Counted from the stretch's first letter, positions 1-8,408 are shown. The stretch is DNA of 16,922 nt from Chloroflexota bacterium (GCA_015478675.1 JADMIH010000081.1:1-16922); one strand, 5' to 3'. Numbers and translations: made by a program. The notes: generated by a model not told the origin, from the sequence alone.

Positions 1-184
1 TGTAGGCCAGCGATTGGGACAAGGTGGCTAACTGTTGGCCTTTGATCCCCGACCCTTGGAGCCAGTGGCAACCTTTTTGCTAATAAGGGTTCCGTTCCGT
101 GATATAGTGGCCAGTCGGCGACCCGGTAGAACCCTGACAGGAGAGAGAGAGAAGGCACGCCAAGTCGGTGGGCGGCCAGTAACG

Positions 185-1945
185 ATGGACATACTGAACG
201 AACGGCAACTTGAGATACGCGCAGCGGAGCGTACAGCATTGCAGGAGGTTGGCGCAGCGATCCAGCCTCTTGAGCCGGACCCCGGCGACCTTGCCGCGCT
301 GCGCCAGGCCGAAGCCGACCTGGAAGAGCTTTTCATGCTGGTGATAGTAGGAGAGTTCAACGCGGGAAAGTCGGCTTTTATTAATGCGCTGTTGGGCGAG
401 GAGGTGCTCCCAGAGGGGGTGACGCCAACGACAGCCACAGTCAACTTGCTGCGTTATGGTCCGGTCGCCTCCGAGCAACCACAGACCGATTACGTCACCG
501 AGCGCACTTACCCCGCCGACTTCTTACGCGACATCAGCATAGTGGACACGCCGGGCACCAACGCCATCATCAGGCGGCATGAAGAGCTTACCCGCACCTT
601 CGTGCCGCGCTCCGATCTTGTGCTCTTTATTACCTCAGTTGACCGTCCTTTCACCGAGTCGGAGCGTGCCTTTATGGAAACGATCCGCGAGTGGGGTAAG
701 AAGATCGTGCTGGTGCTCAACAAGATAGACTTGTTGCAGAGCCAGGAAGAGCTTGATCGAGTGCTCAACTTCATAGAGGATAACAGCGTGGCGTTGCTGG
801 GGCAGAAGCCGGAGATTTTCCCTGTTTCTGCGCGCCTGGCTAAGAAGGCCCGGGCCACTCAGGAGACGGCGGAGCGAAACGCCCTTCTTGTGGGCAGCCG
901 CTTCGATAAGCTGGAGCACTTTATCTTCTCTACGCTCGACGAGGCGGGAAGGATACGGCTCAAGCTCTCCACGCCGCTGGGGGTGGCGGGGCGCATCGTA
1001 GAGAGTTATCGGGGCGTCGCCCAGAACAGGCTCACCGTCTTGAGCGAAGATTTCAAAACGGTGGAGAATATAGAAGATCAGCTTCGCATTTATATGCAGG
1101 ATATGCAGCGTGAGTTCTCCAGCCGCATATCGCAAGTTGAGAATATCATCTACGAGCTTAAGGAGCGCGGCGATGCTTTCTTCGAGGAGACGTTGCGCCC
1201 TGGCAGGCTGCTGGATTTGCGCAACTCAAAGCGAATAGAGCAGGAGTTTCAGGACCGGGTGGTCTCCGACACCGCGCGCCGGGTTGACGAGGCCACCAGT
1301 GGCCTTATTGACTGGATGGTGGACCAGGACCTGCGACTCTGGCAGTCGGTGATGGATTACCTTAACCGTCGCAGGCAGGTAGGCGTCGGCTCATCGCGTA
1401 TGGATGAGCATATGATAGGGAGCGTGGGCGGCCAGTTCGCATACAACCGTGATGCGCTGCTCAAGTCGGTAATGCAAGAGGCGCGGCAGGTAATAGAAGG
1501 CTATGATCATCGGGATGAAGCGGCGATTATCGCCCAGGATATGCGCAGCGCGGTTGGGCAGCTTGTCTTTGCGGGGGGTGTGGCTGCTCTCGGCGTGCTG
1601 ATCACAGTAGCGGTAACAAGCGCCTTTATAGATGTCACGGGGATAACCGCAGCGTTAGTTTCGGGGGCTGTGGGCTTATTTATTTTGCCTTATCGCAAGC
1701 GCAAGGCGCAGGAGGAGTTCCGAGCGCGCACCCAGGAGCTTAGAGATAAGCTCTCCAGTGCCATGACGGCGCAGTTCAACGTGGAGCTTACCCGCTCGGC
1801 TGAGCGCGTGCGTGAGGCGATTGCTCCGTATACGCGCTTTGTTCGCCTGGAGCAAGAGCGCGTCAGCGCGGCGGATGCGGCCCTATCAGAGATAGATAAG
1901 CAGATCGGCCAGCTGCGCGGGCAGATCGAGAGTATAGGGCGATAA
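185..1945 (+). CDS. Bacterial dynamin-like GTPase (mitofusin/BDLP type)
   Basis: Large GTPase of 586 residues, expected to bind and remodel membrane using GTP hydrolysis. Seen: the P-loop GEFNAGKS at residues 56-63, a TPTTA switch stretch near 80-84, DTPG at 121-124, NKID at 179-182 and a SAR G5-like motif near 215. A long, mostly helical region follows (about 300-455). Next comes a hydrophobic hairpin (about 460-505, LVFAGGVAALGVLITVAV... then FILPYRKRK) and a basic, helical tail. GTPase, helical stalk, membrane paddle and tail helix is the layout of bacterial dynamin-like proteins. The reading frame stays open upstream to a TTG at 35, but those 50 residues are Arg/Pro-rich and unlike the family. 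I chose ATG 185, where the amphipathic helix preceding the G domain begins. Neither start has a convincing Shine-Dalgarno sequence. It stands alone, with no second dynamin gene beside it in the window. The family is clear; the cellular role is unknown. Confidence 0.9.
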   Translation: MDILNERQLEIRAAERTALQEVGAAIQPLEPDPGDLAALRQAEADLEELFMLVIVGEFNAGKSAFINALLGEEVLPEGVTPTTATVNLLRYGPVASEQPQTDYVTERTYPADFLRDISIVDTPGTNAIIRRHEELTRTFVPRSDLVLFITSVDRPFTESERAFMETIREWGKKIVLVLNKIDLLQSQEELDRVLNFIEDNSVALLGQKPEIFPVSARLAKKARATQETAERNALLVGSRFDKLEHFIFSTLDEAGRIRLKLSTPLGVAGRIVESYRGVAQNRLTVLSEDFKTVENIEDQLRIYMQDMQREFSSRISQVENIIYELKERGDAFFEETLRPGRLLDLRNSKRIEQEFQDRVVSDTARRVDEATSGLIDWMVDQDLRLWQSVMDYLNRRRQVGVGSSRMDEHMIGSVGGQFAYNRDALLKSVMQEARQVIEGYDHRDEAAIIAQDMRSAVGQLVFAGGVAALGVLITVAVTSAFIDVTGITAALVSGAVGLFILPYRKRKAQEEFRARTQELRDKLSSAMTAQFNVELTRSAERVREAIAPYTRFVRLEQERVSAADAALSEIDKQIGQLRGQIESIGR

Positions 1946-2094
1946 TTCGTTTGTGCCACGCAGAGGAGGGCAGAGGCTAGTCTGATGGCACTGAACGTGC
2001 TTAATACTGTTAGTGCGTGTAGGACGGCGGGGGTTTGTACGTCATACTGCACTTAATATGTTGCCTGTGTGCGCCTCCGTCAGTAGCCCTGAAT

Positions 2095-2100
2095 GGAGGT
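2095..2100 (+). promoter_or_regulatory. Shine-Dalgarno GGAGGT deciding the protease start
   Basis: GGAGGT lies 6 bases before ATG 2107. It argues against the longer frame that could open at 2035, whose extra 24 residues (Cys-rich, LHLICCLCAPP) have no comparable ribosome binding site. Confidence 0.75.
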
Positions 2101-2106
2101 TCTTTA

Positions 2107-4575
2107 ATGCAATCGTCACTACGGATAGGTCGCTTCGGCTCGCTTACTATATACCTCAATTACACGTGGCTGCTCGCGGTTATTCTGGGCCTGTGGTGGG
2201 TCGCGCTCCTCTGGCTCCCCGATAATTTTCCAGGGTGGAGCAGCTTACACTACTGGCTGACGGCCGTAGCGGTCATGCTCCTCTTCCTGGTGACGGTGAT
2301 CCTGCATGAGGCTGTGCATAGCGCCGTAGCCCGTGCAGGGCGGCGGAGCGTCAATCTCTTTCCATTTGGAGCGGCTGCGCCCTTCAACCAGCTTCGCACA
2401 GAGCCGGGCCGTGTTATTCTCGCGGCATTAGCTGGGATAGCCTTCAACCTGTTGCTTGGCGGGGCTTTGCTTTTCGCTGCTAACAGTATTGAGGGCACAG
2501 GTGGTGTGGCGGGTTCGATACGCGGCTTGCTGGCGCCCCTGGGTCTGCTGAGCCTGTGGCTTGGTCTTATCAACATTATTCCGGGCGTGCCATTCGATGG
2601 CGGGTGGGTGTTGGGTGCCGGCATTTCCTCTTTTGGCGACCGCGAAGTCGGAGTGACAGCAGTCAGGGCGTTGGGGGGTGTTGTCTCCCTGGCGCTGATG
2701 TTGCTCGGCGCATGGGTTGGGCTTACCTCTAATAACTGGCTCTTGGCTCTCTCGCTCGTTTTCCTGGGGTGGGCGGCACGCGAGGCGGGCGCTCTCGGCC
2801 AGTACAGACGGCTGCTGCGCGGCGCTTTCGATCAGGTAAGGTCGCACGACATGATGGATAGCACGCGGCCCGCAGACAGAGTGGCGGTTGAGGGGTCTGT
2901 GGCCGAGATGGTAAAAGCGCACCCATATTATGCTCCCGAAACACCCTTGCCTGTGGTAGATGAGGGGGGGACGCTGGTGGGCCTTGTAACCCTATCGGCA
3001 GCCGACAAGCTGCTGCAAGGCACTTGGCCTTCCACACCTGTGCGTGCTATCACAACCCCTATAGGCGAAGTAAGCTCACTGCGTTCCGATGCGCCTCTTG
3101 TGGATGCGCTTTATCTTGCCGAGAGCCGCAAGGGCACAGAGTTGGAGGGGATACCTATCCCTGTAATCGACAACGGCGCTCTGGTGGGTAGCATAGTCCC
3201 GGCGAGGCTGGACGCATTTGAGAATATAGGCCAGGAGTTTGGCCTGGAAGAGACAGTCAGTGCGGCAGACAGGCCCCAGCCACTCTTATCGCGCCTCGGT
3301 TCGGCGCTGCCCGCGATCATGGTTGTTGCCGCTATGGCTATATTGGGCAACATCGCGCTACGCACTAACCCTGCCGACATACGAGATGCTATCTCACCTG
3401 ATGCTCCGGCCAGGATAAGCTTCAACGAGCTTATCCCCGTCAGGGACTCGGTTTTAAGCCCTGGTTCGGCGCAGCTAAGCGCGCAGCTAGTGGCCCCAAG
3501 CGCTATCACGACGGCTACAATCAAGTTGGACGGCAAAGCCCTCCCTACTGAGCTAAGCGGCTCCTCGCCACTCACGCAGACAGCCAGCGCACAAGTAGTG
3601 GGCTTGCTACAGGGCATGCACACCGTAAGCATTATCGCGGGCACCGAGAGCGGCAGGCTCAAGAGCGAAGAGTGGCAGTTCCGCGTAGGGGTGAGTGGCG
3701 CTGGGGGCGCGACGCCAAGCGCCGTATCGGTGCCGGTTGAACAGCCTTTGCAGATAGAGCGGCACAGCCCAGCTATCGGTAGCTACGTGCTATCGGGGGC
3801 AGCGAATCTGCCTTTGAGCATTGAGGTCACAGGCACAAAAAATATCAAAAGCGCCCTGCTGACGCTTGACGGCCAAAAGCTCGACGCTAAAATCGCTCCT
3901 GTGGCTGGCGTGGCAGGTCGCTATCGCGTCAGCGCAACCGCACCGGAGATGGCATTGGGCCTTCATCGCGCCCATGCTGAAGTGGTGTCCGCAACAGGAG
4001 GCTTTTATTCCTCGGACTGGGCCTTTACAGCGATACAGCCTGATGCGAATAACGCCTATTTCAAGCAGACAGGCTATTTCGTGTCGCAGCCGTTCCTCAC
4101 CTTCTGGCAACAGAACGGCGGGCTTGCGGTCTTCGGCTACCCGATCTCTGATCGTGTGCAGGAGACGACCGCCGGCACCAACGAGACCTATACGGCACAA
4201 TACTTTGAGCGTGCCAGATTCGAGTTACACGCTGCCACGGGCGATCAGGTGGTGCTCGGCAGGCTAGGTGCGCTTGCCACTGCGGTTGAGCCGCCGGTAC
4301 AGGCTGTGTCGGGTGAGCAGTTCTTCCCGCAAACGGGGCATAATGTGTCTTCCACCTTCTTTAAGTTCTGGCAGGATAATGGCGGGGTGGCGCTCTTTGG
4401 CTATCCGATTACAGAAGCGCGGATTGAGAAGAACCCGGTTGACGGCAAGGAGTACAAAGTGCAGTACTTCGAGCGCAACCGCTTTGAGCTGCACCCCGAC
4501 AAGGCGGGCACTCCCTTCGAGGTGCAGCTTGGGCAACTGGGGACGCAGATTTATGCTAAGAGGTACGGGGGTTAG
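2107..4575 (+). CDS. M50 site-2-protease homologue with CBS pair and modular ectodomain
   Basis: Intramembrane zinc metalloprotease of 822 residues. Seen: six hydrophobic segments in the first 230 residues, the zinc site HEAVH at 67-71 in the second, and the partner motif NIIPGVPFDGG at 156-166, where the Asp supplies the third zinc ligand in M50 enzymes. Residues of about 245-375 resemble two CBS motifs (PLPVVDEGGTLVGLVTL and IPIPVIDNGALVGSIVP), a known regulatory fusion in M50B proteases. Unusually, another hydrophobic helix follows (about 398-418, AIMVVAAMAILGNIAL). After it come about 400 residues with two stretches that look beta-sandwich-like and two C-terminal modules (about 648-725 and 737-820) with FWQQNGG.AVFGYPI and QYFER.RFELH signatures. 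With six N-terminal helices the CBS pair would be cytosolic, and the seventh helix would place the modules outside. The modules recur in the hydrolase at 10297-12189. The substrate is unknown. It is convergent with the histidine kinase, with a 29-base gap. Confidence 0.88.
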   Translation: MQSSLRIGRFGSLTIYLNYTWLLAVILGLWWVALLWLPDNFPGWSSLHYWLTAVAVMLLFLVTVILHEAVHSAVARAGRRSVNLFPFGAAAPFNQLRTEPGRVILAALAGIAFNLLLGGALLFAANSIEGTGGVAGSIRGLLAPLGLLSLWLGLINIIPGVPFDGGWVLGAGISSFGDREVGVTAVRALGGVVSLALMLLGAWVGLTSNNWLLALSLVFLGWAAREAGALGQYRRLLRGAFDQVRSHDMMDSTRPADRVAVEGSVAEMVKAHPYYAPETPLPVVDEGGTLVGLVTLSAADKLLQGTWPSTPVRAITTPIGEVSSLRSDAPLVDALYLAESRKGTELEGIPIPVIDNGALVGSIVPARLDAFENIGQEFGLEETVSAADRPQPLLSRLGSALPAIMVVAAMAILGNIALRTNPADIRDAISPDAPARISFNELIPVRDSVLSPGSAQLSAQLVAPSAITTATIKLDGKALPTELSGSSPLTQTASAQVVGLLQGMHTVSIIAGTESGRLKSEEWQFRVGVSGAGGATPSAVSVPVEQPLQIERHSPAIGSYVLSGAANLPLSIEVTGTKNIKSALLTLDGQKLDAKIAPVAGVAGRYRVSATAPEMALGLHRAHAEVVSATGGFYSSDWAFTAIQPDANNAYFKQTGYFVSQPFLTFWQQNGGLAVFGYPISDRVQETTAGTNETYTAQYFERARFELHAATGDQVVLGRLGALATAVEPPVQAVSGEQFFPQTGHNVSSTFFKFWQDNGGVALFGYPITEARIEKNPVDGKEYKVQYFERNRFELHPDKAGTPFEVQLGQLGTQIYAKRYGG

Positions 4576-4580
4576 GCGAG

Positions 4581-4605
4581 AATTGTGAATTGCCAACTCA
4601 TAATT
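4581..4605. repeat. AT-rich imperfect inverted repeat between convergent genes
   Basis: AATTGTGA (4581-4588) and TCATAATT (4598-4605) pair at seven of eight positions, or eight with a G-U pair on one strand, around a 9-base loop. It fills the gap between two convergent stop codons and could act as a weak bidirectional terminator. It has no T-run, so the role is uncertain. Confidence 0.35.
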
Positions 4606-6326
4606 CATGCCTCCATAGGCGGTGGCAGGGGTAGGGTGAACCAGAAGGTGGTTCCGAGCCCTTTTGGGCCTTCTGTTACGCCGATCCTGCCGTCGTGCGC
4701 TTCTACAGCGGTCTTACAAATATACAAACCCAGGCCCAACCCTTGCAGGCTGATGGCCTGTGCTCGTTTGCCTCGAAAGGCCCTATCGAATATATGTGCT
4801 CGTTCATCAGGAGGTATACCCACCCCCTGGTCTGTAACGAGGACAAGAAGCGACGGGGGGTAGACGGTTGGGGCTTCGCTGCTGCCCTTGTTGTAGTGGG
4901 CAGCTTGCCCATCGCGCTTTACGGCTACCTTGATGCGCCCTCCATCCGGGGAGTATCTGGTGGCGTTTGAGATTAGATTTGTCAACACCTGGTCTATGCG
5001 CCTTCTGTCCAGCTGAAGCTTCGGCAGCCCGGCCTCTATGGAGAGTTGCAGCTCGTGCTTTGTCGCGCTGTGGCGTTGCTCCGCTCTCATGCGCCTGACG
5101 ACATCTTCTACCAGTTGGCCGAGATTGGTTGCTTCTTTCTCGATGGTCTGTCTACCCGACTCCAGACGGGTTGACTCCACGAGATCGCCTACCATGCTGG
5201 ACATTCTTGTTGCCTGCTCTTTGATCAAATCAGCATATTCTATTTCGTTTTCCAGTTCTCTCTTTGAGAGCTTACGGCGCAACATCTGGGCGTAACCGCT
5301 GATTACCGTGAGGGGCGCGCGCAACTCATGTGATAGTATGCTCAGGAATTCCTCTTTGAGCATTTCAGTGTTGCGCTCCTCCGTAACGTCACGCAGCACA
5401 ATAACTGTTCCCGCATGCTGCTCGCCGGATTCGCGGATCGGTGATGCGCTCACGCTCAATGTATGGGTCCTGCCCGCGATCTCAACTTCGATTGGACAGT
5501 TGACGCACTCTTCGCCTCGCAGTATGGCCTGACGAAGTGGGTGGTCACCCGTCTCGCCGACAGCACCCGGTGGCTGGCGGTTCCACTCGTCCGATAACAT
5601 AGACTGACCGATTATCTCGGCTTCGGGTAAGGCTAACACTCTAACAGCGGCTTCGTTTACGCGTGCAACTCTGCCTTCGTTGTCGCAGATGACAAGACCA
5701 TCGGAGATGCTGGCAAGGATAGCCTCTAGCTCTGCTACGCGCCGCTGTAGTTGCGTATTTACTTGTGCCAACGCCGTCTCGTGGGCCGCAGCGCTTGAGA
5801 GCGACAGCCCAACGAGTTGTGCGATGACTCGCAACAGCTCAAGCTGTGCTTTGTCAAAGGCATCGTAGTCGCGGCTGCCGACGAAAAGCAGGCCGCCGAC
5901 CTTGTTGAGAATAGTAATAGGAACGCTGGCCCAGCATTGTATGCCGGCCTCTTTGTGTGTAGAAGAAATGTACAGCTCGGGCTCCTCCAGCCGTTCACAC
6001 AGCATGGTGGGTCCGGCGCTCTCAAGAGCAAGGCGCAAAGCAGCGCTGTCGCTCGCCAGTACTTTGGGCACTTGGGTAGAGCCATCATAGGCGGCAGCTA
6101 CTTGCCATGAGCCGTCGGCAAGGGGTATGTATATCGCGCCGGAGATAGCACCTACCACTTCTACTGTGCGCTCAACGGCAATCCTGAGCAACTCTTCTGC
6201 CGTCAAGGTTGAGCCTATAGCCCGGGAGACCGAGTCGATTGCCCAGAAATATTTAATTTGCTCTTCTAGCCTGGCCGATAAACTCTGCCAGCCTTCTTCG
6301 TGCGGGCCATCCCAGAAAGAGGCCAT
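4605..6326 (-). CDS. Soluble hybrid-input sensor histidine kinase (GAF-PAS-HisKA-HATPase)
   Basis: Cytosolic sensor kinase of 573 residues that should autophosphorylate on His and pass phosphate to a response regulator. Seen in order: a GAF-like domain (about 40-180); a heptad-like linker (about 183-200, LAQVNTQLQRRVAELEAIL); a PAS domain (about 200-315) ending in the common VLRDVTEER; a HisKA domain with phospho-acceptor His333 in LSHELRAPLT; and an ATPase domain with the N box (QVLTNLISNATRYS, 447-460), G1 box DQGVGIP (499-505) and G2 box GLGLGLYI (529-536). No membrane segment or signal peptide is visible, so the signal is probably intracellular. The start is supported by AAGGAG (complement of 6335-6340) 8 bases before ATG. 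No full-length response regulator adjoins it. The nearest candidates are the degenerate receiver at 6755, transcribed divergently, and the stand-alone receiver at 16197-16724. Confidence 0.93.
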   Translation of the reverse strand: MASFWDGPHEEGWQSLSARLEEQIKYFWAIDSVSRAIGSTLTAEELLRIAVERTVEVVGAISGAIYIPLADGSWQVAAAYDGSTQVPKVLASDSAALRLALESAGPTMLCERLEEPELYISSTHKEAGIQCWASVPITILNKVGGLLFVGSRDYDAFDKAQLELLRVIAQLVGLSLSSAAAHETALAQVNTQLQRRVAELEAILASISDGLVICDNEGRVARVNEAAVRVLALPEAEIIGQSMLSDEWNRQPPGAVGETGDHPLRQAILRGEECVNCPIEVEIAGRTHTLSVSASPIRESGEQHAGTVIVLRDVTEERNTEMLKEEFLSILSHELRAPLTVISGYAQMLRRKLSKRELENEIEYADLIKEQATRMSSMVGDLVESTRLESGRQTIEKEATNLGQLVEDVVRRMRAEQRHSATKHELQLSIEAGLPKLQLDRRRIDQVLTNLISNATRYSPDGGRIKVAVKRDGQAAHYNKGSSEAPTVYPPSLLVLVTDQGVGIPPDERAHIFDRAFRGKRAQAISLQGLGLGLYICKTAVEAHDGRIGVTEGPKGLGTTFWFTLPLPPPMEA

Positions 6327-6561
6327 CCACTATGCTCCTTTTATGGGGTATGAGGCACGGGGTTCCTAGACGTGAAAGGTGAAGCGCAATGAGCAGCTAT
6401 ATTGTGAGAAATAGGTTGTGGGTAACGATACCGCAGCCGCGACCTGTTACGCAATACGTAATATGCACTACATTCATGGTAAGGCAAGCAATAGCAGGAA
6501 CCGCAAAGAGAATGGCACAGGTTGTAGGGATAAATGAGGGTAGCACGCTAGCAAAATAAAG

Positions 6562-6589
6562 CCTTTGCGCTCCTCTGTGCTCTTCGTGG
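6562..6589 (-). repeat. Degenerate 9-base periodic repeat (CACGAAGAG-type)
   Basis: Read on the minus strand, this is three consecutive 9-mers: CACGAAGAG, CACAGAGGA, GCGCAAAGG. I recall sequences of this type scattered through intergenic DNA of many bacteria. A weaker relative (CCACGCAGAGGAGGGCAGAGG) follows the dynamin gene at about 1956-1976. It is non-coding as far as I can tell. Confidence 0.4.
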
Positions 6590-6633
6590 TTTGTATTGTT
6601 TCAAAATCGTCCTGCTTGATCTCGCATTGAGCC

Positions 6634-6662
6634 TTGACGCAGTGGCTAACTTCTGTTACAAA
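6634..6662 (+). promoter_or_regulatory. Putative sigma-70-like promoter for the receiver-like gene
   Basis: TTGACG at 6634-6639 is followed by a 17-base spacer and TACAAA at 6657-6662, a good -35 with a moderate -10 match. Transcription would begin near 6670, giving a leader of about 85 bases before ATG 6755. The -10 lies inside a perfect palindrome. The rest of the gap 6327-6754 must also hold the kinase promoter, which I could not place. Confidence 0.45.
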
Positions 6663-6669
6663 TTGTAAC
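6655..6669. promoter_or_regulatory. Perfect 15-base palindrome GTTACAA-A-TTGTAAC, operator candidate
   Basis: Seven-base arms match exactly around one central base. The site covers the putative -10 box of the downstream gene, where a bound dimeric repressor would block RNA polymerase. No regulator gene is linked to it here, so the binding factor is unknown. Confidence 0.5.
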
Positions 6670-6754
6670 CAGAGCGCCATATCTAAGAGGATAAATAGCT
6701 CTGGGGCGACTGAGCTACCGGGTAAGTGGTAGCCTAGAATAAAGGTGATCTTTT

Positions 6755-7126
6755 ATGGCTGAACAATCTGTAGAGGTGAGTGAGAGCGGCGAGGCCGATG
6801 CTCCTCTTGCCCTGCTTTATTGCACAGACCTGATGTTTGCGGTGCAACTCCAGAATATGGCTCGCAAAGCAGGTTTTCGCTTTTGGACTGTGCGCCCTGA
6901 TGCTGCGATGCCTCCTGCTGCGGTAATGATTGTAGACCTTGCGAGCCGTGGCGATTGGGAAGCTGCTATACTACGGGCACGCGAGCAAGGCACGCCGGTA
7001 TTAGCATTCGGCCCTCACATGGACGCCACGGCTCGCTTGCAAGCTAAGAAGGCGGGCGCATCTCGGGTAATTGCCAACTCTAATCTGGCGCGGGATATGC
7101 CTGCGGCCCTGCGCGCTTTCCGATAA
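6755..7126 (+). CDS. Short degenerate receiver-like (CheY-fold) protein
   Basis: Protein of 123 residues that I recognise only by its fold pattern. After a short acidic tail (1-16) come alternating hydrophobic strands and helices like a response-regulator receiver: LALLYCTDLMFAVQLQ, then AVMIVDLA with Asp61 at the phospho-acceptor position, then TPVLAFGPHMDA, then ASRVIANSN. The usual acidic pair after strand 1 is absent (YCTD instead) and the conserved Lys near the end of strand 5 is replaced by a small polar stretch. Phosphorylation in the standard way is therefore doubtful; it may act as a protein-interaction or decoy receiver. The start is supported by AAGGTG (6742-6747) 7 bases before ATG. 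It is divergent from the histidine kinase and has its own putative promoter and palindrome. No output domain is present. Confidence 0.7.
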   Translation: MAEQSVEVSESGEADAPLALLYCTDLMFAVQLQNMARKAGFRFWTVRPDAAMPPAAVMIVDLASRGDWEAAILRAREQGTPVLAFGPHMDATARLQAKKAGASRVIANSNLARDMPAALRAFR

Positions 7127-7380
7127 ACAATGCCTGTTAGCTCAACCCTGGGGCTGTTGCCCTGAGCACTTTGCCCCGACTTTGAGCCTCCCTCTTTATT
7201 ATAACAGATGGGCGGGTGAAGCGTGGAACGGGAGCAGAGGTAAGAGTAATGTATGGTTATTGTGTACTGCTTGCTGCGTTTTGCGTAAGGGGCAGGTGTG
7301 AAGATGTTACAGCAGAAACCCCGCGCAGTAAGCGCTCCCAAGTACTCGATACGAGCTTTTTACACAGATAGGAGAGCTAG

Positions 7381-7845
7381 ATGCCCGGTATAGAAGGTGT
7401 AGTTATCCAGGAGTTGGTTACACACCCGGATGAGCGTGGCTACTTTCGTGAGCTTATACGTTCCACAGACCCGTTCTTTGTGGAGGGTTTCGCACAGCTT
7501 AGCCATTCACTGATGCACCCTGGTGTGGCTAAGGCGTGGCACATACATAAGACACAGATAGACTGGTGGTATGTGCCGGTAGGGGTACTTAAGGTGGCCC
7601 TCTATGATAAACGCCCAGACTCGCCGACCAAAGGGGCGCTGCAAGAGCTATTCATGGGGGAGGAGCATGGGTACAAGATTGTGAAGATACCGGCAGGTGT
7701 GGCGCACGGCTGCAAAGCTATCGGTGGTACTGCTCATCTGATCTATGTCACTTCCAATGTCTATGACCCTGCTGAAGAAGGGCGCATCCCACATGATGAC
7801 CCTGAAATCGGCTACGACTGGGTGTCAGGCCCTTCTATAAAGTAG
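7381..7845 (+). CDS. RmlC-like cupin, dTDP-4-dehydrorhamnose 3,5-epimerase family
   Basis: Cupin of 154 residues in the family of sugar-nucleotide 3,5-epimerases, which act on dTDP-4-keto-6-deoxyglucose in deoxysugar synthesis. Seen: the family opening VTHPDERGYFRELIR (13-27); QLSHSLMHPGVAKAWHIHK (39-57) with His54 and His56 near the catalytic His position; WYVPVGVLKVALYDKRPDSPT; KIPAGVAHGCKA (102-113); Tyr128 in SNVYDP; and the closing DPEIGYDW. It is shorter than typical RmlC (about 180 residues), mainly through loop losses and a short C-terminus, so it may act on a different keto-sugar. The start is fixed by GGAG (7371-7374) 6 bases before ATG. No other sugar-nucleotide gene lies nearby, so the rest of a pathway would have to be elsewhere. 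The family is firm; the exact substrate is not. Confidence 0.82.
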   Translation: MPGIEGVVIQELVTHPDERGYFRELIRSTDPFFVEGFAQLSHSLMHPGVAKAWHIHKTQIDWWYVPVGVLKVALYDKRPDSPTKGALQELFMGEEHGYKIVKIPAGVAHGCKAIGGTAHLIYVTSNVYDPAEEGRIPHDDPEIGYDWVSGPSIK

Positions 7846-7902
7846 ATCTCGCACATCGCTTCTCAACTCCCGGAGCACCATTCCCGATGGGTAGGTTAGC
7901 AA

Positions 7903-7990
7903 GCGTCCAGAGTTAGGGTAGAATCAAGTTCAAGAGGTAACTGTGGACCCTCACCCCTCTCCCCTCTCCCATGAGGGGAGAGGGGGCTTT
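7903..7990 (+). repeat. Dispersed hairpin repeat, copy A
   Basis: Left end GCGTCCAGAGTTAGGGT (7903-7919), then a spacer, CCCTCACCCC, and a hairpin whose 10-base arms CCCCTCTCCC (7961-7970) and GGGAGAGGGG (7976-7985) enclose a 5-base loop, followed by GCTTT. Same layout and orientation as the copies at 12979-13110 and 16850 onward, and opposite to the copy at 13136-13210. It lies between two plus-strand genes and could terminate the cupin transcript, but it lacks a strong T-run. Confidence 0.72.
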
Positions 7991-8408
7991 GCGCATGGTG
8001 AGTGCCAGGGGACACTCCTGTAACCTCGTCAGGGGCTTGGCCGGGCCCCCAACCCCCAGTTACGTAGGTTGTTCTCCCTAATGTTGTGCTAAGGCAAGGC
8101 CCTTTCCTGAGCCGACCTGAGCCGCCTGACACTCAGCTGTGCAGCTGGGTTGCAAGTTGTAGTACCTACGGGTAGCCAGAGGTACTAGCCCCTTTTCTCA
8201 GCAAAGTACTATTCCCTTTGCGGGTAAATAGCACTATATTTTATGGGGTGACATTGATCGAGTACCGGTGCAAAACCCATGCGCCACTCCGGGCCGCAAA
8301 TAGCATAAGCTCGGACCTGCCTTCTAGACAGGTTCCATTTTAGTTTAGTAGGGTCGCCACTTAGCGTCGGTGGTTGATGGCTGGGCCGTCGCGTTGGCGG
8401 TTTAACAT

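Noticed and set aside
35..184. A TTG-started 50-residue extension of the dynamin-like protein.
   Set aside because: Its composition is Arg/Pro-rich, it has no ribosome site, and the family normally starts shortly before the helix that precedes the G domain.
6435..6470. TTACG...CGTAA inverted arms and GCAATACGTAAT words as an operator.
   Set aside because: The arms are short and degenerate, and similar words seem to be common filler in intergenic DNA of such genomes; nothing ties them to a promoter here.
6474..6680. A 68-residue minus-strand open frame between the kinase and the receiver-like gene.
   Set aside because: It runs across the 9-base periodic repeat and the palindromic promoter region, has no family signature and no ribosome site.
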